64,000 bases of DNA. Origin: an uncultured Pelagibacteraceae bacterium. Its GTDB lineage: Bacteria; Pseudomonadota; Alphaproteobacteria; Pelagibacterales; Pelagibacteraceae. Every line of letters starts with the position of its first letter. Positions within the stretch are counted from its first letter, which is position 1. Both the position numbers and the translations under genes were made by a program. The DNA is taken from NCBI GenBank assembly GCA_902561765.1, contig CACEQR010000008.1, positions 1 to 64,000 of the forward strand. The letters run 5' to 3'. The notes beneath the pieces are model-generated. The model was given only the letters and a program-made list of their open reading frames with translations, was not told the DNA's origin and ran no database searches. Below, piece after piece: positions 36,137 to 46,497 of the stretch.

Positions 36137-38804
36137 TAATCATATTCCTTAAAACATACTGTAAAATACCACCGTTTTTGTAGTATTCTAGCTCATTTTT
36201 AGTATCTATTCTGCACAACATTTTTATTTTTTTAATATCTCCTGCTGTGTATTTTATTTCAACATTCAATTGATCTCCTGGATTTATTCCTTTTTCTAGA
36301 CCTAGAATTGAAATTAATTCAGATCCTTTTAAACTTAAATTCTGCCTATTCATACTTTCTATAAATTGTAATGGCAAAATACCCATTCCTATAAGGTTTG
36401 ATCTATGAATTCTCTCAAAGCTTTCTGCTATAACAGCCTTAATACCTAGTAGTTTTGTTCCTTTTGCAGCCCAATCTCTTGAAGAGCCTGTTCCATATTC
36501 TTTTCCTCCAATCACAACTAAATCAACTCCTCTTTTTTTATATTCAACAACAGCATCGTAAATAGGCATGACTTTCTCTTCAGGGTATAATTTTGTAAAC
36601 CCTCCCTCTGTCCCAGGAGCCATTTCATTTTTAATTCTAATATTAGCAAACGTACCTCTCATCATTACTTCATGATTTCCTCTTCTTGAGCCATAAGAAT
36701 TATAATCTTTTGGCAAAATTTGATGTTTCATAAAATAATTTCCTGTTGGACTTTCTTTCTGAATACTCCCAGCCGGAGAAATATGATCTGTAGTGACCAT
36801 ATCGCCTAAAATTAATAAAGGTCTTGCATCTTTTATTTCTTTAAATCCTTCTGGTTTATCTGATAGATTTTCAAAAAAAGGAGGCTTTTTTACATAAGTA
36901 GAGTTTTCTTCCCAGTTGTAAATGCTTCCTTTATCAACTTTAATTTTTTGCCATTGCTCTGGTCCCTTAGAAACATTTGAATATCTGTTTATAAACATTT
37001 CCGGGTTTAATGATTCCCTTAAAGTATCCTCTATTTCTTGATTTGTAGGCCAAATATCTTTTAAGTAAATATTTTTTCCATTACTATCTTTTCCTAAAGG
37101 ATCTTTATATAGATCTATTCTCATTGATCCAGCAATAGCATAAGCCACTACTAAAGGAGGGGACGCTAGGTAATTAGCTTTAACTAATGGTGAAATTCTA
37201 CCCTCAAAATTTCTATTTCCAGACAAAACTGAAACAGCATATATATTGTTTTCTTTAACAGCATAAGAGATGTTGTCTGGTAGAGGTCCAGAGTTACCAA
37301 TACAAGTTGTACATCCATAACCAACTAAATTAAAACCTAATCGATCTAAGTATTTACTTAAACCAGCTTTGTCTAAATAGTCTGTTACTACTTGAGACCC
37401 AGGTGCTAAAGATGTTTTAACCCAAGGTTTAACATTTAATCCTTTTTCTATAGCATTTTTAGCTAATAATCCTGCGCCAATCAAAACATTTGGATTTGAA
37501 GTATTTGTACATGATGTGATAGCTGCTATTAATATATCTCCATCTTTAATCTCAAAATCTTCACCTTGAATTTTTACGATGGTTGGGTTTGTTTTCTTAC
37601 AAACATCTTCATAAACTTTAATAAAATTTTTGGAAGCATCTGATAAAAGGACTTTATCTTGAGGTCTTTTAGGTCCAGATATTGTTGGAACCACAGTTGA
37701 CATATCTAAAGTCAAGGTGTCTGTGAATATAATATCATTACTAGCCCACAAATTTTGTTCCTTTGCATATTTTTCGACGATATTAATGTTCTCTTTTGAT
37801 CTACCTGAAAACTCTAAGTATTTTAAAGTTTCTTCATCTATTGGAAAGAAACCACATGTAGCTCCATATTCAGGAGCCATGTTTGCAATAGTCGCTCTAT
37901 CAGCAAGTGTCAAATTTTTAAGACCTTCTCCATAAAATTCTACAAATTTACCAACAACTCCCTTGTCTCTTAGCATTTTAACCACTGTTAAAACGAGATC
38001 TGTAGCAGTTGTGCCTTCAGGTAATTTATTTTTCATTTCAAATCCGATTACCTCAGGTATTAACATTGATATTGGTTGCCCTAACATGCCAGCCTCTGCC
38101 TCAATACCTCCTACACCCCAGCCAAGAACTGATAAACCATTTACCATTGTTGTATGACTATCGGTTCCAACTAGAGTATCTGGAAATAAATATTCTTTGT
38201 CTTCAAATTTTTCATTCCATACTACTTTCGATAAGTATTCTAAATTTACTTGATGGCAAATTCCAGTCCCAGGAGGAACAATTCTAAAGTTATCAAATGC
38301 TTGTTGTCCCCATTTTAAAAAAGAATATCTTTCAAAGTTTCTATCAAATTCAATATCAACATTTTCTTTTAAAGAATTTTTGGTTGCAAACTTGTCAACT
38401 TGAACTGAATGATCGATGACTAGATCTACAGATGAAAGAGGATTTATTTTGTTTGGGTCTTTATTTTTTTCTCTAACTGTATCTCTCATTGCTGCAAGAT
38501 CAGCTACAGCAGGTATACCTGTATAGTCCTGCAGAAGAACTCTTGCGGGTCTATATGCAATTTCAGTTTTAGATTTTTTTGAATTTAACCAATCTTTAAT
38601 TGATAATATTTGCTCTTTATTAACTGTAGACCCATCTTCATATCTTAGTAAATTTTCAAGTAAAACTTTTACTGATTTTGGTAGTCTATTAATTCCATCT
38701 AAACCGTTTTTTTCAGCTTCATTTAATGAATAAAAAAAATAATTTTTTCCATTAACTGATAGTTCTTTTAAACAATTAAATGAATTTTTATTTCCAGGTT
38801 TCAT
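36129..38804 (-). CDS. acnA: aconitate hydratase A
   Basis: 891 aa; GTDSHTTMVNGLSVLGWGVGGIEAEA, SCTNTSNPNV, GYGCTTCIGNSGPL, GSSRDWAAKGTKLLGIKAVIAESFERIHRSNLIGMG. Confidence 0.97.
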   Translation of the reverse strand: MKPGNKNSFNCLKELSVNGKNYFFYSLNEAEKNGLDGINRLPKSVKVLLENLLRYEDGSTVNKEQILSIKDWLNSKKSKTEIAYRPARVLLQDYTGIPAVADLAAMRDTVREKNKDPNKINPLSSVDLVIDHSVQVDKFATKNSLKENVDIEFDRNFERYSFLKWGQQAFDNFRIVPPGTGICHQVNLEYLSKVVWNEKFEDKEYLFPDTLVGTDSHTTMVNGLSVLGWGVGGIEAEAGMLGQPISMLIPEVIGFEMKNKLPEGTTATDLVLTVVKMLRDKGVVGKFVEFYGEGLKNLTLADRATIANMAPEYGATCGFFPIDEETLKYLEFSGRSKENINIVEKYAKEQNLWASNDIIFTDTLTLDMSTVVPTISGPKRPQDKVLLSDASKNFIKVYEDVCKKTNPTIVKIQGEDFEIKDGDILIAAITSCTNTSNPNVLIGAGLLAKNAIEKGLNVKPWVKTSLAPGSQVVTDYLDKAGLSKYLDRLGFNLVGYGCTTCIGNSGPLPDNISYAVKENNIYAVSVLSGNRNFEGRISPLVKANYLASPPLVVAYAIAGSMRIDLYKDPLGKDSNGKNIYLKDIWPTNQEIEDTLRESLNPEMFINRYSNVSKGPEQWQKIKVDKGSIYNWEENSTYVKKPPFFENLSDKPEGFKEIKDARPLLILGDMVTTDHISPAGSIQKESPTGNYFMKHQILPKDYNSYGSRRGNHEVMMRGTFANIRIKNEMAPGTEGGFTKLYPEEKVMPIYDAVVEYKKRGVDLVVIGGKEYGTGSSRDWAAKGTKLLGIKAVIAESFERIHRSNLIGMGILPLQFIESMNRQNLSLKGSELISILGLEKGINPGDQLNVEIKYTAGDIKKIKMLCRIDTKNELEYYKNGGILQYVLRNMING

Positions 38805-38808
38805 AATT

Positions 38809-39399
38809 TTAGTAATAAAATGTTGCTATACAGCTTAATAAAAGTGTCGACATAACATAATTAAACCATTTTATAAATTTCTCATTTGTCGCGAATTTCC
38901 TCATATATTTTCCGATTAATGTCCAAAAAATTATACTTATTACCGCAAATAAAAAGGCAATTGCCAATAGCCAAATTGAGTAAATTATAAATTTGTTACC
39001 AGACTCTATATAAGTAGAGACAGCAATAATTGCAACAATTACTCCTTTGGGATTTAAAAATTGATATAAAAAAGTCTCAATAAAATTGACTGGTTTTAAA
39101 CTTCCATTTTCACTAGAAGATTTAGAAAATGAGATTTTATAAGATAAATAAATTAAAAAAATTGTTCCTGTGAATATTAGAATTTTTTGAATTATTGGAT
39201 AAAGATTAAAAATATTTATTAATCCAAAATTTACTACTGCAAGCATAAATGTAAAACCAAATATTACACCTAGCATTAATGGAATTGTTTTTTTAAAACC
39301 ATGATTAAATCCTGAGTGTGAGGCAACAATATTATTTGGACCAGGAGAGCAGCTTGTAACAAACATAAACAAGCAAAGAGACAGTAACTCTGGATGCAT
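38809..39399 (-). CDS. LysE-family translocator
   Basis: 196 aa multi-TM; SPGPNNIVASHSGFNHGFKKTIPLMLGVIFG. Confidence 0.85.
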   Translation of the reverse strand: MHPELLSLCLFMFVTSCSPGPNNIVASHSGFNHGFKKTIPLMLGVIFGFTFMLAVVNFGLINIFNLYPIIQKILIFTGTIFLIYLSYKISFSKSSSENGSLKPVNFIETFLYQFLNPKGVIVAIIAVSTYIESGNKFIIYSIWLLAIAFLFAVISIIFWTLIGKYMRKFATNEKFIKWFNYVMSTLLLSCIATFYY

Positions 39400-39401
39400 T
39401 A

Positions 39402-39743
39402 CTAGGCTACAGGCAATCCATTATCAACTTTTTGAGAAGGATGAATAAGTACAACTTTTCCTTCCTTATCAATAGATCCAAGTATTAGAATTTGAGAAAC
39501 AACACCAGCTATATTTTTTTCTGGAAAGTTGCATACTCCAATAACTTGTTTTCCAACTAAATTCTCCTCATTATAATAGTGAGTGATTTGTGCTGATGAT
39601 TGCTTAACTCCAATTTCATTGCCAAAATCTACTTCGACAACAAGTGATGGCTTTCTAGCTTTTTCATTTTTTTTAACCGATATTACTGTTCCCACTCTAA
39701 TATCTACTTTGTCGTATATCTCGTAGGTTATTTGTTCTTTCAT
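39402..39743 (-). CDS. csaA: tRNA-binding protein CsaA
   Basis: 113 aa; KVDIRVGTVISVKK..KARKPSLVVEVDFG..GVKQSSAQIT, VCNFPEKNIAGVVSQ. Confidence 0.9.
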   Translation of the reverse strand: MKEQITYEIYDKVDIRVGTVISVKKNEKARKPSLVVEVDFGNEIGVKQSSAQITHYYNEENLVGKQVIGVCNFPEKNIAGVVSQILILGSIDKEGKVVLIHPSQKVDNGLPVA

Positions 39744-39768
39744 AAATTTAATATATAATTAAAAAATA

Positions 39769-40956
39769 ATGAGTACAGGAAATAATTTAGAAAATATTTA
39801 TGTCAATTCAATTGAAATACTGAAAGATTTAATTGCATTTAAGACAGTCTCTGGAGAAGATAATAACCAACTGATTGACTATTGTGATAAGATTTTGAGT
39901 TCATTAGGTGCTATATCATTCAGAACTTATGATGAAGAGAAAAAAAGAGTTAATCTTTTTTCAACATTAAAAGCAAAAAAAAATAACAATAAAAAACCAA
40001 TTATTTTATCAGGACATACAGATGTTGTTCCAGTTTCTAAGGGTTGGAGCACAGACCCTTTTGATGCAACAATCAAAGAGGATAAATTATTTGGAAGAGG
40101 ATCATGTGATATGAAAGGTTTTATTGCATGTGTATTAGCTTATGCACCAATTTTTTCAAAATCAAATCTTGATAGAGATATTCATTTTTCATTTACCTTT
40201 GATGAAGAAACAGCATGTAAAGGAGCTCCAATTTTAATTGAAGAGTTAAAAAAAAGAAAAATTAAAGATTGTATTTGTATTGTAGGTGAACCTACAAATA
40301 TGAAAATTATAGATGCACATAAAGGTTGCTATGAGTATACCACTTATTTTGAGGGCCTTGCTGGACATAGTTCAGAACCAGATAAAGGTGTTAGCGCTGT
40401 TGAATTTGCTGCAAGATATGTAAATAAACTTCTAGAATTAAAAACAAAACTTAAAGAAAGACAACTAAAAGATTCTATATTCGATCCTCCATATTCTACT
40501 TTACAAGTTGGTGGAATTTTTGGTGGAATTGCACATAATGTTATTGCTGATAAATGTCATGTAAACTGGGAAACAAGACCTGTTATCAAAGAGGATGGAA
40601 TTTTTTTAAACAAAGAAATAGATAAATTTACCAATGAAACTCTATTACCCGAAATGAAAAAAATTTACCCTAAATCCTCAATAAAAAAACATATTATTGG
40701 TGAAATAACTGGTTTTGATAGAATTTCAAATTCTGAAGCATGTGAGTTTGTTTCAAGTATAACTGGAGATAATTCAAGAGAGGTGGTTTCGTTTGGTACT
40801 GAAGCAGGATTATTTCAAGAAATAGGAATAAGTACAGTTGTATGTGGACCAGGATCAATAAAACAAGCTCATAAGATTGATGAATTTATTAAACTTTCTG
40901 AAATAAAAAAATGTATTAGTTTTTTAGATGGCGTAAAAAATAAATCTTTGAGTTAA
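39769..40956 (+). CDS. argE: acetylornithine deacetylase-like M20 peptidase
   Basis: 395 aa; LSGHTDVVPVSKGWSTDPFDATIKEDKLFGRGSCDMKGFIA, GEPTNMKIIDAHKG. Confidence 0.85.
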   Translation: MSTGNNLENIYVNSIEILKDLIAFKTVSGEDNNQLIDYCDKILSSLGAISFRTYDEEKKRVNLFSTLKAKKNNNKKPIILSGHTDVVPVSKGWSTDPFDATIKEDKLFGRGSCDMKGFIACVLAYAPIFSKSNLDRDIHFSFTFDEETACKGAPILIEELKKRKIKDCICIVGEPTNMKIIDAHKGCYEYTTYFEGLAGHSSEPDKGVSAVEFAARYVNKLLELKTKLKERQLKDSIFDPPYSTLQVGGIFGGIAHNVIADKCHVNWETRPVIKEDGIFLNKEIDKFTNETLLPEMKKIYPKSSIKKHIIGEITGFDRISNSEACEFVSSITGDNSREVVSFGTEAGLFQEIGISTVVCGPGSIKQAHKIDEFIKLSEIKKCISFLDGVKNKSLS

Positions 40957-42386
40957 TTCCAGCCACCTACAGATTTAACTTCAAGAAATTCAAGCAATCC
41001 CTCTTTTCCTGCCTCTCTACCTATCCCAGAATGTTTAAATCCTCCAAATGGGGCATCTACTGCAATACCAGCTCCATTAACATCTACCATTCCAGATCTA
41101 AGTTTTCGTGCAACTCTTTGAACTTTTTCTGTGTCTTGAGTTTGAATATAATTTGTTAACCCATAATCAGTATCATTTGCAATCTGAATAGCCTCCTCCT
41201 CAGTTTCAAATGGAATTACAGATAAAACTGGTCCAAAAATCTCTGTTTTTGCAATCTCCATACTATTATTAACATCCGCAAATACCGTTGGTTTTACATA
41301 ATAACCATCTTTTAATCCCTCAGGTTTCCCTGGTCCACCTGCTACTAATTTTGCACCTTCGTCTATTCCCTTTTGAATTAAGCCTTGAATTTTATTAAAT
41401 TGTACATCTGAAATTACAGGACCTATATGCTCACCCTCTTTACTTGGATCATCTACTTTAAATTCACTTGCATACTTTTTAAGTCTTTCAATAGCTTCAT
41501 CATAAATTGGTCTTTCAACCAACATTCTTGTAGGAGCATTACAAGATTGCCCTGAATTTCTAAAACATCTAAAAGCACCTCTTTCAATTGCTTCAGCATC
41601 AGCATCTTTAAATATAATATTTGCTCCTTTTCCACCAAGTTCTAAACTGACTCTTTTAAAATCTTTAGCTGCATTTTGAGAAATTAAAGCTCCTGCTCTT
41701 GTGGAACCAGTGAATGAAATCATATTCACATCAGGATGACTAGTTAATGCATCACCAGTAGTTGCTCCATCTCCATTTACTAAATTAAATACCCCTTTTG
41801 GAAATTTTGCTTCATCAATTAATTCAGCAATAATAATTGCAGATAAAGGTGCTAACTCTGAAGGTTTTAAAATCATTGTACATCCGGAAGCTAAAGCTGG
41901 AATAACTTTTAAAGTAACTTGGTTTATTGGCCAGTTCCATGGTGTAATTAACGCGCAAACACCTTTTGGTTCATATATTAATCTTTGATTTTTAGCATGT
42001 TCTCCAAGTGGTTTTTCAAACTCAAATTCTTTTAAATAACGAATAAATGATTTTGTATGACTAGCACCAGTTCCTGTTTGAAGTTTTGACGCAAAATCTT
42101 TAGGCGCACCCATTTCTTGAACAATTGCGTCTGTAATATCATTCCATCTTTTTTTATAAAGTGCGTAAAAGTTTTCTAATAAACTAAGTCTCTCCTCTTT
42201 CGATGAAAAACCCCAAGTTTTGAATGCCTCTTTCGCAGCTAATACAGCATCGTTAATATCTTCCTTGTCTCCTAATGAGATTACTGCACAATCTTTTTCA
42301 GTTGCAGGATTAATAACTTTAATATCTTTTGGATTTTTTGGTGCAACCCATGAACCATTAATATAAAAATTTTTCTTTTCAATCAT
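40953..42386 (-). CDS. aldehyde dehydrogenase family protein
   Basis: 477 aa; TPWNWPINQVTLKVIPALASGCTMILKPSE, VSLELGGKGANIIF, NSGQSCNAPTRMLV. Confidence 0.95.
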   Translation of the reverse strand: MIEKKNFYINGSWVAPKNPKDIKVINPATEKDCAVISLGDKEDINDAVLAAKEAFKTWGFSSKEERLSLLENFYALYKKRWNDITDAIVQEMGAPKDFASKLQTGTGASHTKSFIRYLKEFEFEKPLGEHAKNQRLIYEPKGVCALITPWNWPINQVTLKVIPALASGCTMILKPSELAPLSAIIIAELIDEAKFPKGVFNLVNGDGATTGDALTSHPDVNMISFTGSTRAGALISQNAAKDFKRVSLELGGKGANIIFKDADAEAIERGAFRCFRNSGQSCNAPTRMLVERPIYDEAIERLKKYASEFKVDDPSKEGEHIGPVISDVQFNKIQGLIQKGIDEGAKLVAGGPGKPEGLKDGYYVKPTVFADVNNSMEIAKTEIFGPVLSVIPFETEEEAIQIANDTDYGLTNYIQTQDTEKVQRVARKLRSGMVDVNGAGIAVDAPFGGFKHSGIGREAGKEGLLEFLEVKSVGGWN

Positions 42387-42406
42387 TCGCGCAAATTATC
42401 CTTTCT

Positions 42407-43363
42407 TTATGATTTTGCAAATAAATTAGTTAATTCGTAAACAATTGTAGCAGCTGCAAGAGAAGTAACTTCAGCATGATCATATGCTGGTGCAACCTCT
42501 ACCACATCTGCGGAGATTAAATTTAGACCTGACAACCCTCTAAGAACATTTACCATTTCTCTTGTGGTCATACCTGCAATTTCAGGTGTTCCTGTTCCTG
42601 GTGCAAATGCAGGGTCTAAAACATCAATATCAATAGATAAGTACAAAGCATTATCCCCAACTCTTTTTTTAATTCTTTCAGCAATTTTATCAGTTCCCTC
42701 GGTTTGAAATTCATCACAATGAATTATTTTAAAACCAAAACTTTCATCATTCTTTATATCATCTCTACTGTACAATGGACCTCTAATACCAACATGCATA
42801 GATGCATCGTCTAAAAATAAATTTTCTTCACGCGCTCTTCTAAAAGGCGTTCCATGTGTGTATGGTGCTCCAAAATAAGTATCCCAAGTGTCTAAATGAG
42901 CATCAAAATGCACCAATGATACAGGTCCATTATTCTTTTTATTTGCTGCCCTAAGTAATGGTACTGCAATGGTATGGTCTCCTCCAAGACTAATAATTCC
43001 TCCTACTTTATTTAGTAAATTTGTTGCACCAACTTCAATTTGTTTTATTGCTTCGTCAATATTAAAAGGATTACAAGCAATATCTCCTGCGTCAGCAACT
43101 TGTTGTACTTTAAATGGTTCAACATCATAACTTGGATGGTAGTTTGTTCTTAGATGTCTTGAAGCTTGCCGAATACTCTGTGGTCCAAATCTTGCTCCAG
43201 GTCTATAACTTGTTCCAGAGTCAAAAGGTACTCCAACAATGGCAACATCACAACTATCTACATCTCTAAGTTCAGGCAACCTAGCAAATGTTGAGGGTCC
43301 AGCATATCTTGGAACTTTTGTTCCACTTACTGGTTGGATTGGTTTTTTATTTTTATATTTCAA
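42407..43363 (-). CDS. agmatinase/arginase (ureohydrolase) family protein
   Basis: 318 aa; GGDHTIAVPLLRA, SLVHFDAHLDTWD, LSIDIDVLDPAFAPGTGTPEIAGMTTREM. Confidence 0.93.
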   Translation of the reverse strand: MKYKNKKPIQPVSGTKVPRYAGPSTFARLPELRDVDSCDVAIVGVPFDSGTSYRPGARFGPQSIRQASRHLRTNYHPSYDVEPFKVQQVADAGDIACNPFNIDEAIKQIEVGATNLLNKVGGIISLGGDHTIAVPLLRAANKKNNGPVSLVHFDAHLDTWDTYFGAPYTHGTPFRRAREENLFLDDASMHVGIRGPLYSRDDIKNDESFGFKIIHCDEFQTEGTDKIAERIKKRVGDNALYLSIDIDVLDPAFAPGTGTPEIAGMTTREMVNVLRGLSGLNLISADVVEVAPAYDHAEVTSLAAATIVYELTNLFAKS

Positions 43364-43581
43364 TTTTTCGAGCTATTTCTATGAATAAATTCAGCTGCTT
43401 TTTTAAAATCATTGATATTTTGTTGATGCATAGAAAGCTCTTTATTCGAATTTGAGGAAACTAAAATTATTATTAAAGCAATTATAATAGCTGCAGCATA
43501 ATAAAATGGCATTTTTTTCTTCCAAGATATTAAAATCTTTGTAGCGTTATCTACTTGTTTTTTTGTTGGTCTATTTGCCAT
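43360..43581 (-). CDS. small single-TM protein
   Basis: 73 aa; FYYAAAIIIALIIILVSSNSN TM; overlaps the agmatinase-like start by 4 nt. Confidence 0.6.
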   Translation of the reverse strand: MANRPTKKQVDNATKILISWKKKMPFYYAAAIIIALIIILVSSNSNKELSMHQQNINDFKKAAEFIHRNSSKN

Positions 43582-43585
43582 AATG

Positions 43586-45808
43586 CTAGTTTACCAAAGG
43601 TTTACCAGTTTTCAATGTATGTTTAATTCTATCTTGAGTTTTTTCTGTCTCAATTAGCCTCATAAAAGCATCTAGTTCTAATTTGTATAGATCATCCTCT
43701 GATAGAGTATTTTCTAAATTAGTGTCACCACCACTTAAAACTTTAGCTAACTCTTTTCCAACTTCCATTCCATGATCAAGAATAATTTTTTCATTATATA
43801 ATTTTTCTAACATTTTTACCATTTTGTCATAAACATTTTTTCCTGAAAGTTTAAAAGTACATTCAGTTGGAGGGGTAAAATCATTGTTATTTTTAATAAT
43901 TTCTTTTGAAACTGATAATAAACTATTTCTACTCATTATTTTTTTATCCTCTGGTCTTAAATATTTTAGTGGTTCAGCCTCAATTGGGGAAGTTGCAGTT
44001 TTAGCATATCCAATAATATCAAATACTTTAAGAGCAGCATAATCAGGATCATTCTTGGCTTCCTCTGTTTGAGACCATCTCCAAAGCATTTCTTTACATC
44101 CACCACCAGCTGGAATTAATCCAACCATTGTTTCTACGAGACCAACAACAATATTTGTATGAGAAGCTACAAAATTACTTTGACATAAAACTTCAAAACC
44201 ACCACCTAATGCTAAGCCAGATGGAGCTGAAACAACAGGAAATTTTGAATACTTTAAATGTTTACAAGTTTCTTGAAAATATTTAACAAACTTTTCAATA
44301 GATTTAAAATCATCCTTGTCTGCAAAATTCATTGTATAAGATAAGTTTACTCCAGCAGAAAACTGCATTGCTTCATTTATAATTATAAGCGGTTTGTCAG
44401 TTGCATTTTTTAGACTATCCATTGAGTCATAATCTAATGCATTAGCTTTTGTGGTAAATTCAACAATATTAAAATCATTGAATCTATAAATTTCAGCTGA
44501 GTTGTTTTTATCTAATTTGAGTGCTTTAGGTTTAATTTTTCCAAGAGTTTCTAAATCAGTATATTGTTGTCTTTCCCCATAAAAGTTTTCATCTTTACTT
44601 TTCGATAAATCTTCAAGAAACTTATTATTTTCGAAAGTGTCTAATCTTTCAAAAAAATTCTTTACTCCAATTTCTTTTAACATTTCGAAAGGTCCTTTAG
44701 ACCAATTAAAACCTAGTCTCATTGCTTCATCAATATCATTAAATTTATCAGTTATCCCTGGAACCAATGAAGATGCATATTTAATAATTTTTGATAATAC
44801 AGACCAGGCATATTCACCATATTTATCTTTTCTATTGATTAAGTTAACAATATCCATCTTTTCTGATCCTAGATTAAACTTATGTGATATTGAATATTCA
44901 CCAGTTTCTAAATTGATACCTTCAAGAACTTTTTTACCATCAGTTTTATGCATTCTATAAAATCCACCTTTGCCTTTTCTACCTGTATAACCAGTTTCGA
45001 TAAGTTTTTTTACAAGTGGTATTTCTTTAGCAACAACTTGAAAATCATCTGACTCAGGAAGTTCTTTTATAAAACTCTTTAAAACATCAGCCATTAAATC
45101 AATACCAATCAAATCATAGAGTCCAAAAACACCAGTTTTTGGTATTCCCATTGGTCGACCAAAAACTGCATCAGCTTCTTCAATTGTTAGTTTCATTTTG
45201 AATGCTTCTGTCATTGCTACTTGCATGGCATAGACACCTATCCTATTTCCTAAGAAGCCTGGCGTATCGTTACAAATTAAAGTTCCTTTTCCTAAATCTT
45301 TTTCACAAAAATTTTTAAGTGAATTTATCTGTTCTAAATCATTATTTTCATTTTTCACAATTTCTAATAAATCCATATATCTAACTGGATTAAAAAAGTG
45401 AGTTATACAAAAGTCTTTTTTTTCTTCATTTGAAAGTTTTTCCGAAAGTACTTTGATTGGAATAGAAGATGTATTTGAGGATACAATTGACCCTTTTTTT
45501 CTTTCTTTAAAAATTTTTTCATAAATATTATGTTTGATATCAATTCTTTCTACAACAGCTTCAACAATCCAGTCAGCCTCACCAACTTCATTAAAGTTAT
45601 CATTTATGTTACCAACATTAATATTATTGATTTTAGATTTATCGACCAATAAAGGAGGTCTTGATTTTAGAATTCTTTCTCTAGCTTTCTCAGATATTTC
45701 TGTTGTTAAATCTAGTAATGTAACTGGAACATTTGCATTACATAGTTGAGCAGCTATTCCGCTCCCCATCGTCCCTGAACCTATTACAACAACTTTATTA
45801 ATTTTCAT
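43586..45808 (-). CDS. 3-hydroxyacyl-CoA dehydrogenase / enoyl-CoA hydratase (FadB/FadJ-like)
   Basis: 740 aa; VVIGSGTMGSGIAAQLCNANVPVTLLDL, FFNPVRYMDLLEIV, crotonase-like C-terminal region LALGGGFEVLCQSNFVASHTNIVVGLVETMVGLIPAGGG. Confidence 0.93.
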   Translation of the reverse strand: MKINKVVVIGSGTMGSGIAAQLCNANVPVTLLDLTTEISEKARERILKSRPPLLVDKSKINNINVGNINDNFNEVGEADWIVEAVVERIDIKHNIYEKIFKERKKGSIVSSNTSSIPIKVLSEKLSNEEKKDFCITHFFNPVRYMDLLEIVKNENNDLEQINSLKNFCEKDLGKGTLICNDTPGFLGNRIGVYAMQVAMTEAFKMKLTIEEADAVFGRPMGIPKTGVFGLYDLIGIDLMADVLKSFIKELPESDDFQVVAKEIPLVKKLIETGYTGRKGKGGFYRMHKTDGKKVLEGINLETGEYSISHKFNLGSEKMDIVNLINRKDKYGEYAWSVLSKIIKYASSLVPGITDKFNDIDEAMRLGFNWSKGPFEMLKEIGVKNFFERLDTFENNKFLEDLSKSKDENFYGERQQYTDLETLGKIKPKALKLDKNNSAEIYRFNDFNIVEFTTKANALDYDSMDSLKNATDKPLIIINEAMQFSAGVNLSYTMNFADKDDFKSIEKFVKYFQETCKHLKYSKFPVVSAPSGLALGGGFEVLCQSNFVASHTNIVVGLVETMVGLIPAGGGCKEMLWRWSQTEEAKNDPDYAALKVFDIIGYAKTATSPIEAEPLKYLRPEDKKIMSRNSLLSVSKEIIKNNNDFTPPTECTFKLSGKNVYDKMVKMLEKLYNEKIILDHGMEVGKELAKVLSGGDTNLENTLSEDDLYKLELDAFMRLIETEKTQDRIKHTLKTGKPLVN

Positions 45809-45880
45809 AATGAGAATAAATGCTTATAGTAAAAAACTTCTTTAAGAGCAACTTAAAGCCGTTAAATAGCTCTCAAAATA

Positions 45881-46444
45881 TTATCTAATAAATTTTGTAA
45901 TTGAAGGAATAATTGCAACAGCTAGTGCAATTTTAAACAATTCACTTGGTAAAAAAGGATATAGACCACCAGCAAGTGCCTTGTCATATCCAATAACTGA
46001 GCCTAAATAGCCCACCCCAACTATAAAAATAATTGAAGTTGCAATCAGTAGTGAAATTAAACTTTTAAAGTATGAGTTGTTAAAATTTCTATCAGCTAAA
46101 TAACCGATAACCCCTGCTGCGATTGTCATTCCATAAAGATATCCTGCAGTAGGTCCAGTTAAATAAAGCAATCCTCCTCCTTTAGCAAAAACTGGCAGTC
46201 CAATGGCTCCCTCGAATAAGTAAAGTAAAAGTGTAAAGAAAGCTAATTTAGAACCATATGTCATTCCAATTATAAATACTGCAAATGTTTGCATAGTCAT
46301 TGGTACTGGCCAGAATGGTACTTGTACTTTTGATGAAAATGCTAAAATTAATGTTCCAATCAACATTAAAGAAATATTTTGAAAAAAGGCATTTATTCTA
46401 TAATCTGAAAGTAAATTTTTTATTAATGTAGAATTATTTTTCAT
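45881..46444 (-). CDS. bioY: biotin transporter BioY
   Basis: 187 aa multi-TM; VQVPFWPVPMTMQTFAVFIIG and GLPVFAKGGGLLYLTGPTAGYLYG. Confidence 0.93.
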   Translation of the reverse strand: MKNNSTLIKNLLSDYRINAFFQNISLMLIGTLILAFSSKVQVPFWPVPMTMQTFAVFIIGMTYGSKLAFFTLLLYLFEGAIGLPVFAKGGGLLYLTGPTAGYLYGMTIAAGVIGYLADRNFNNSYFKSLISLLIATSIIFIVGVGYLGSVIGYDKALAGGLYPFLPSELFKIALAVAIIPSITKFIR

Positions 46445-46497
46445 ACGATATTATTTAAGCACAAATAAATAAATTTTAAAATAATAAATTTAATCTT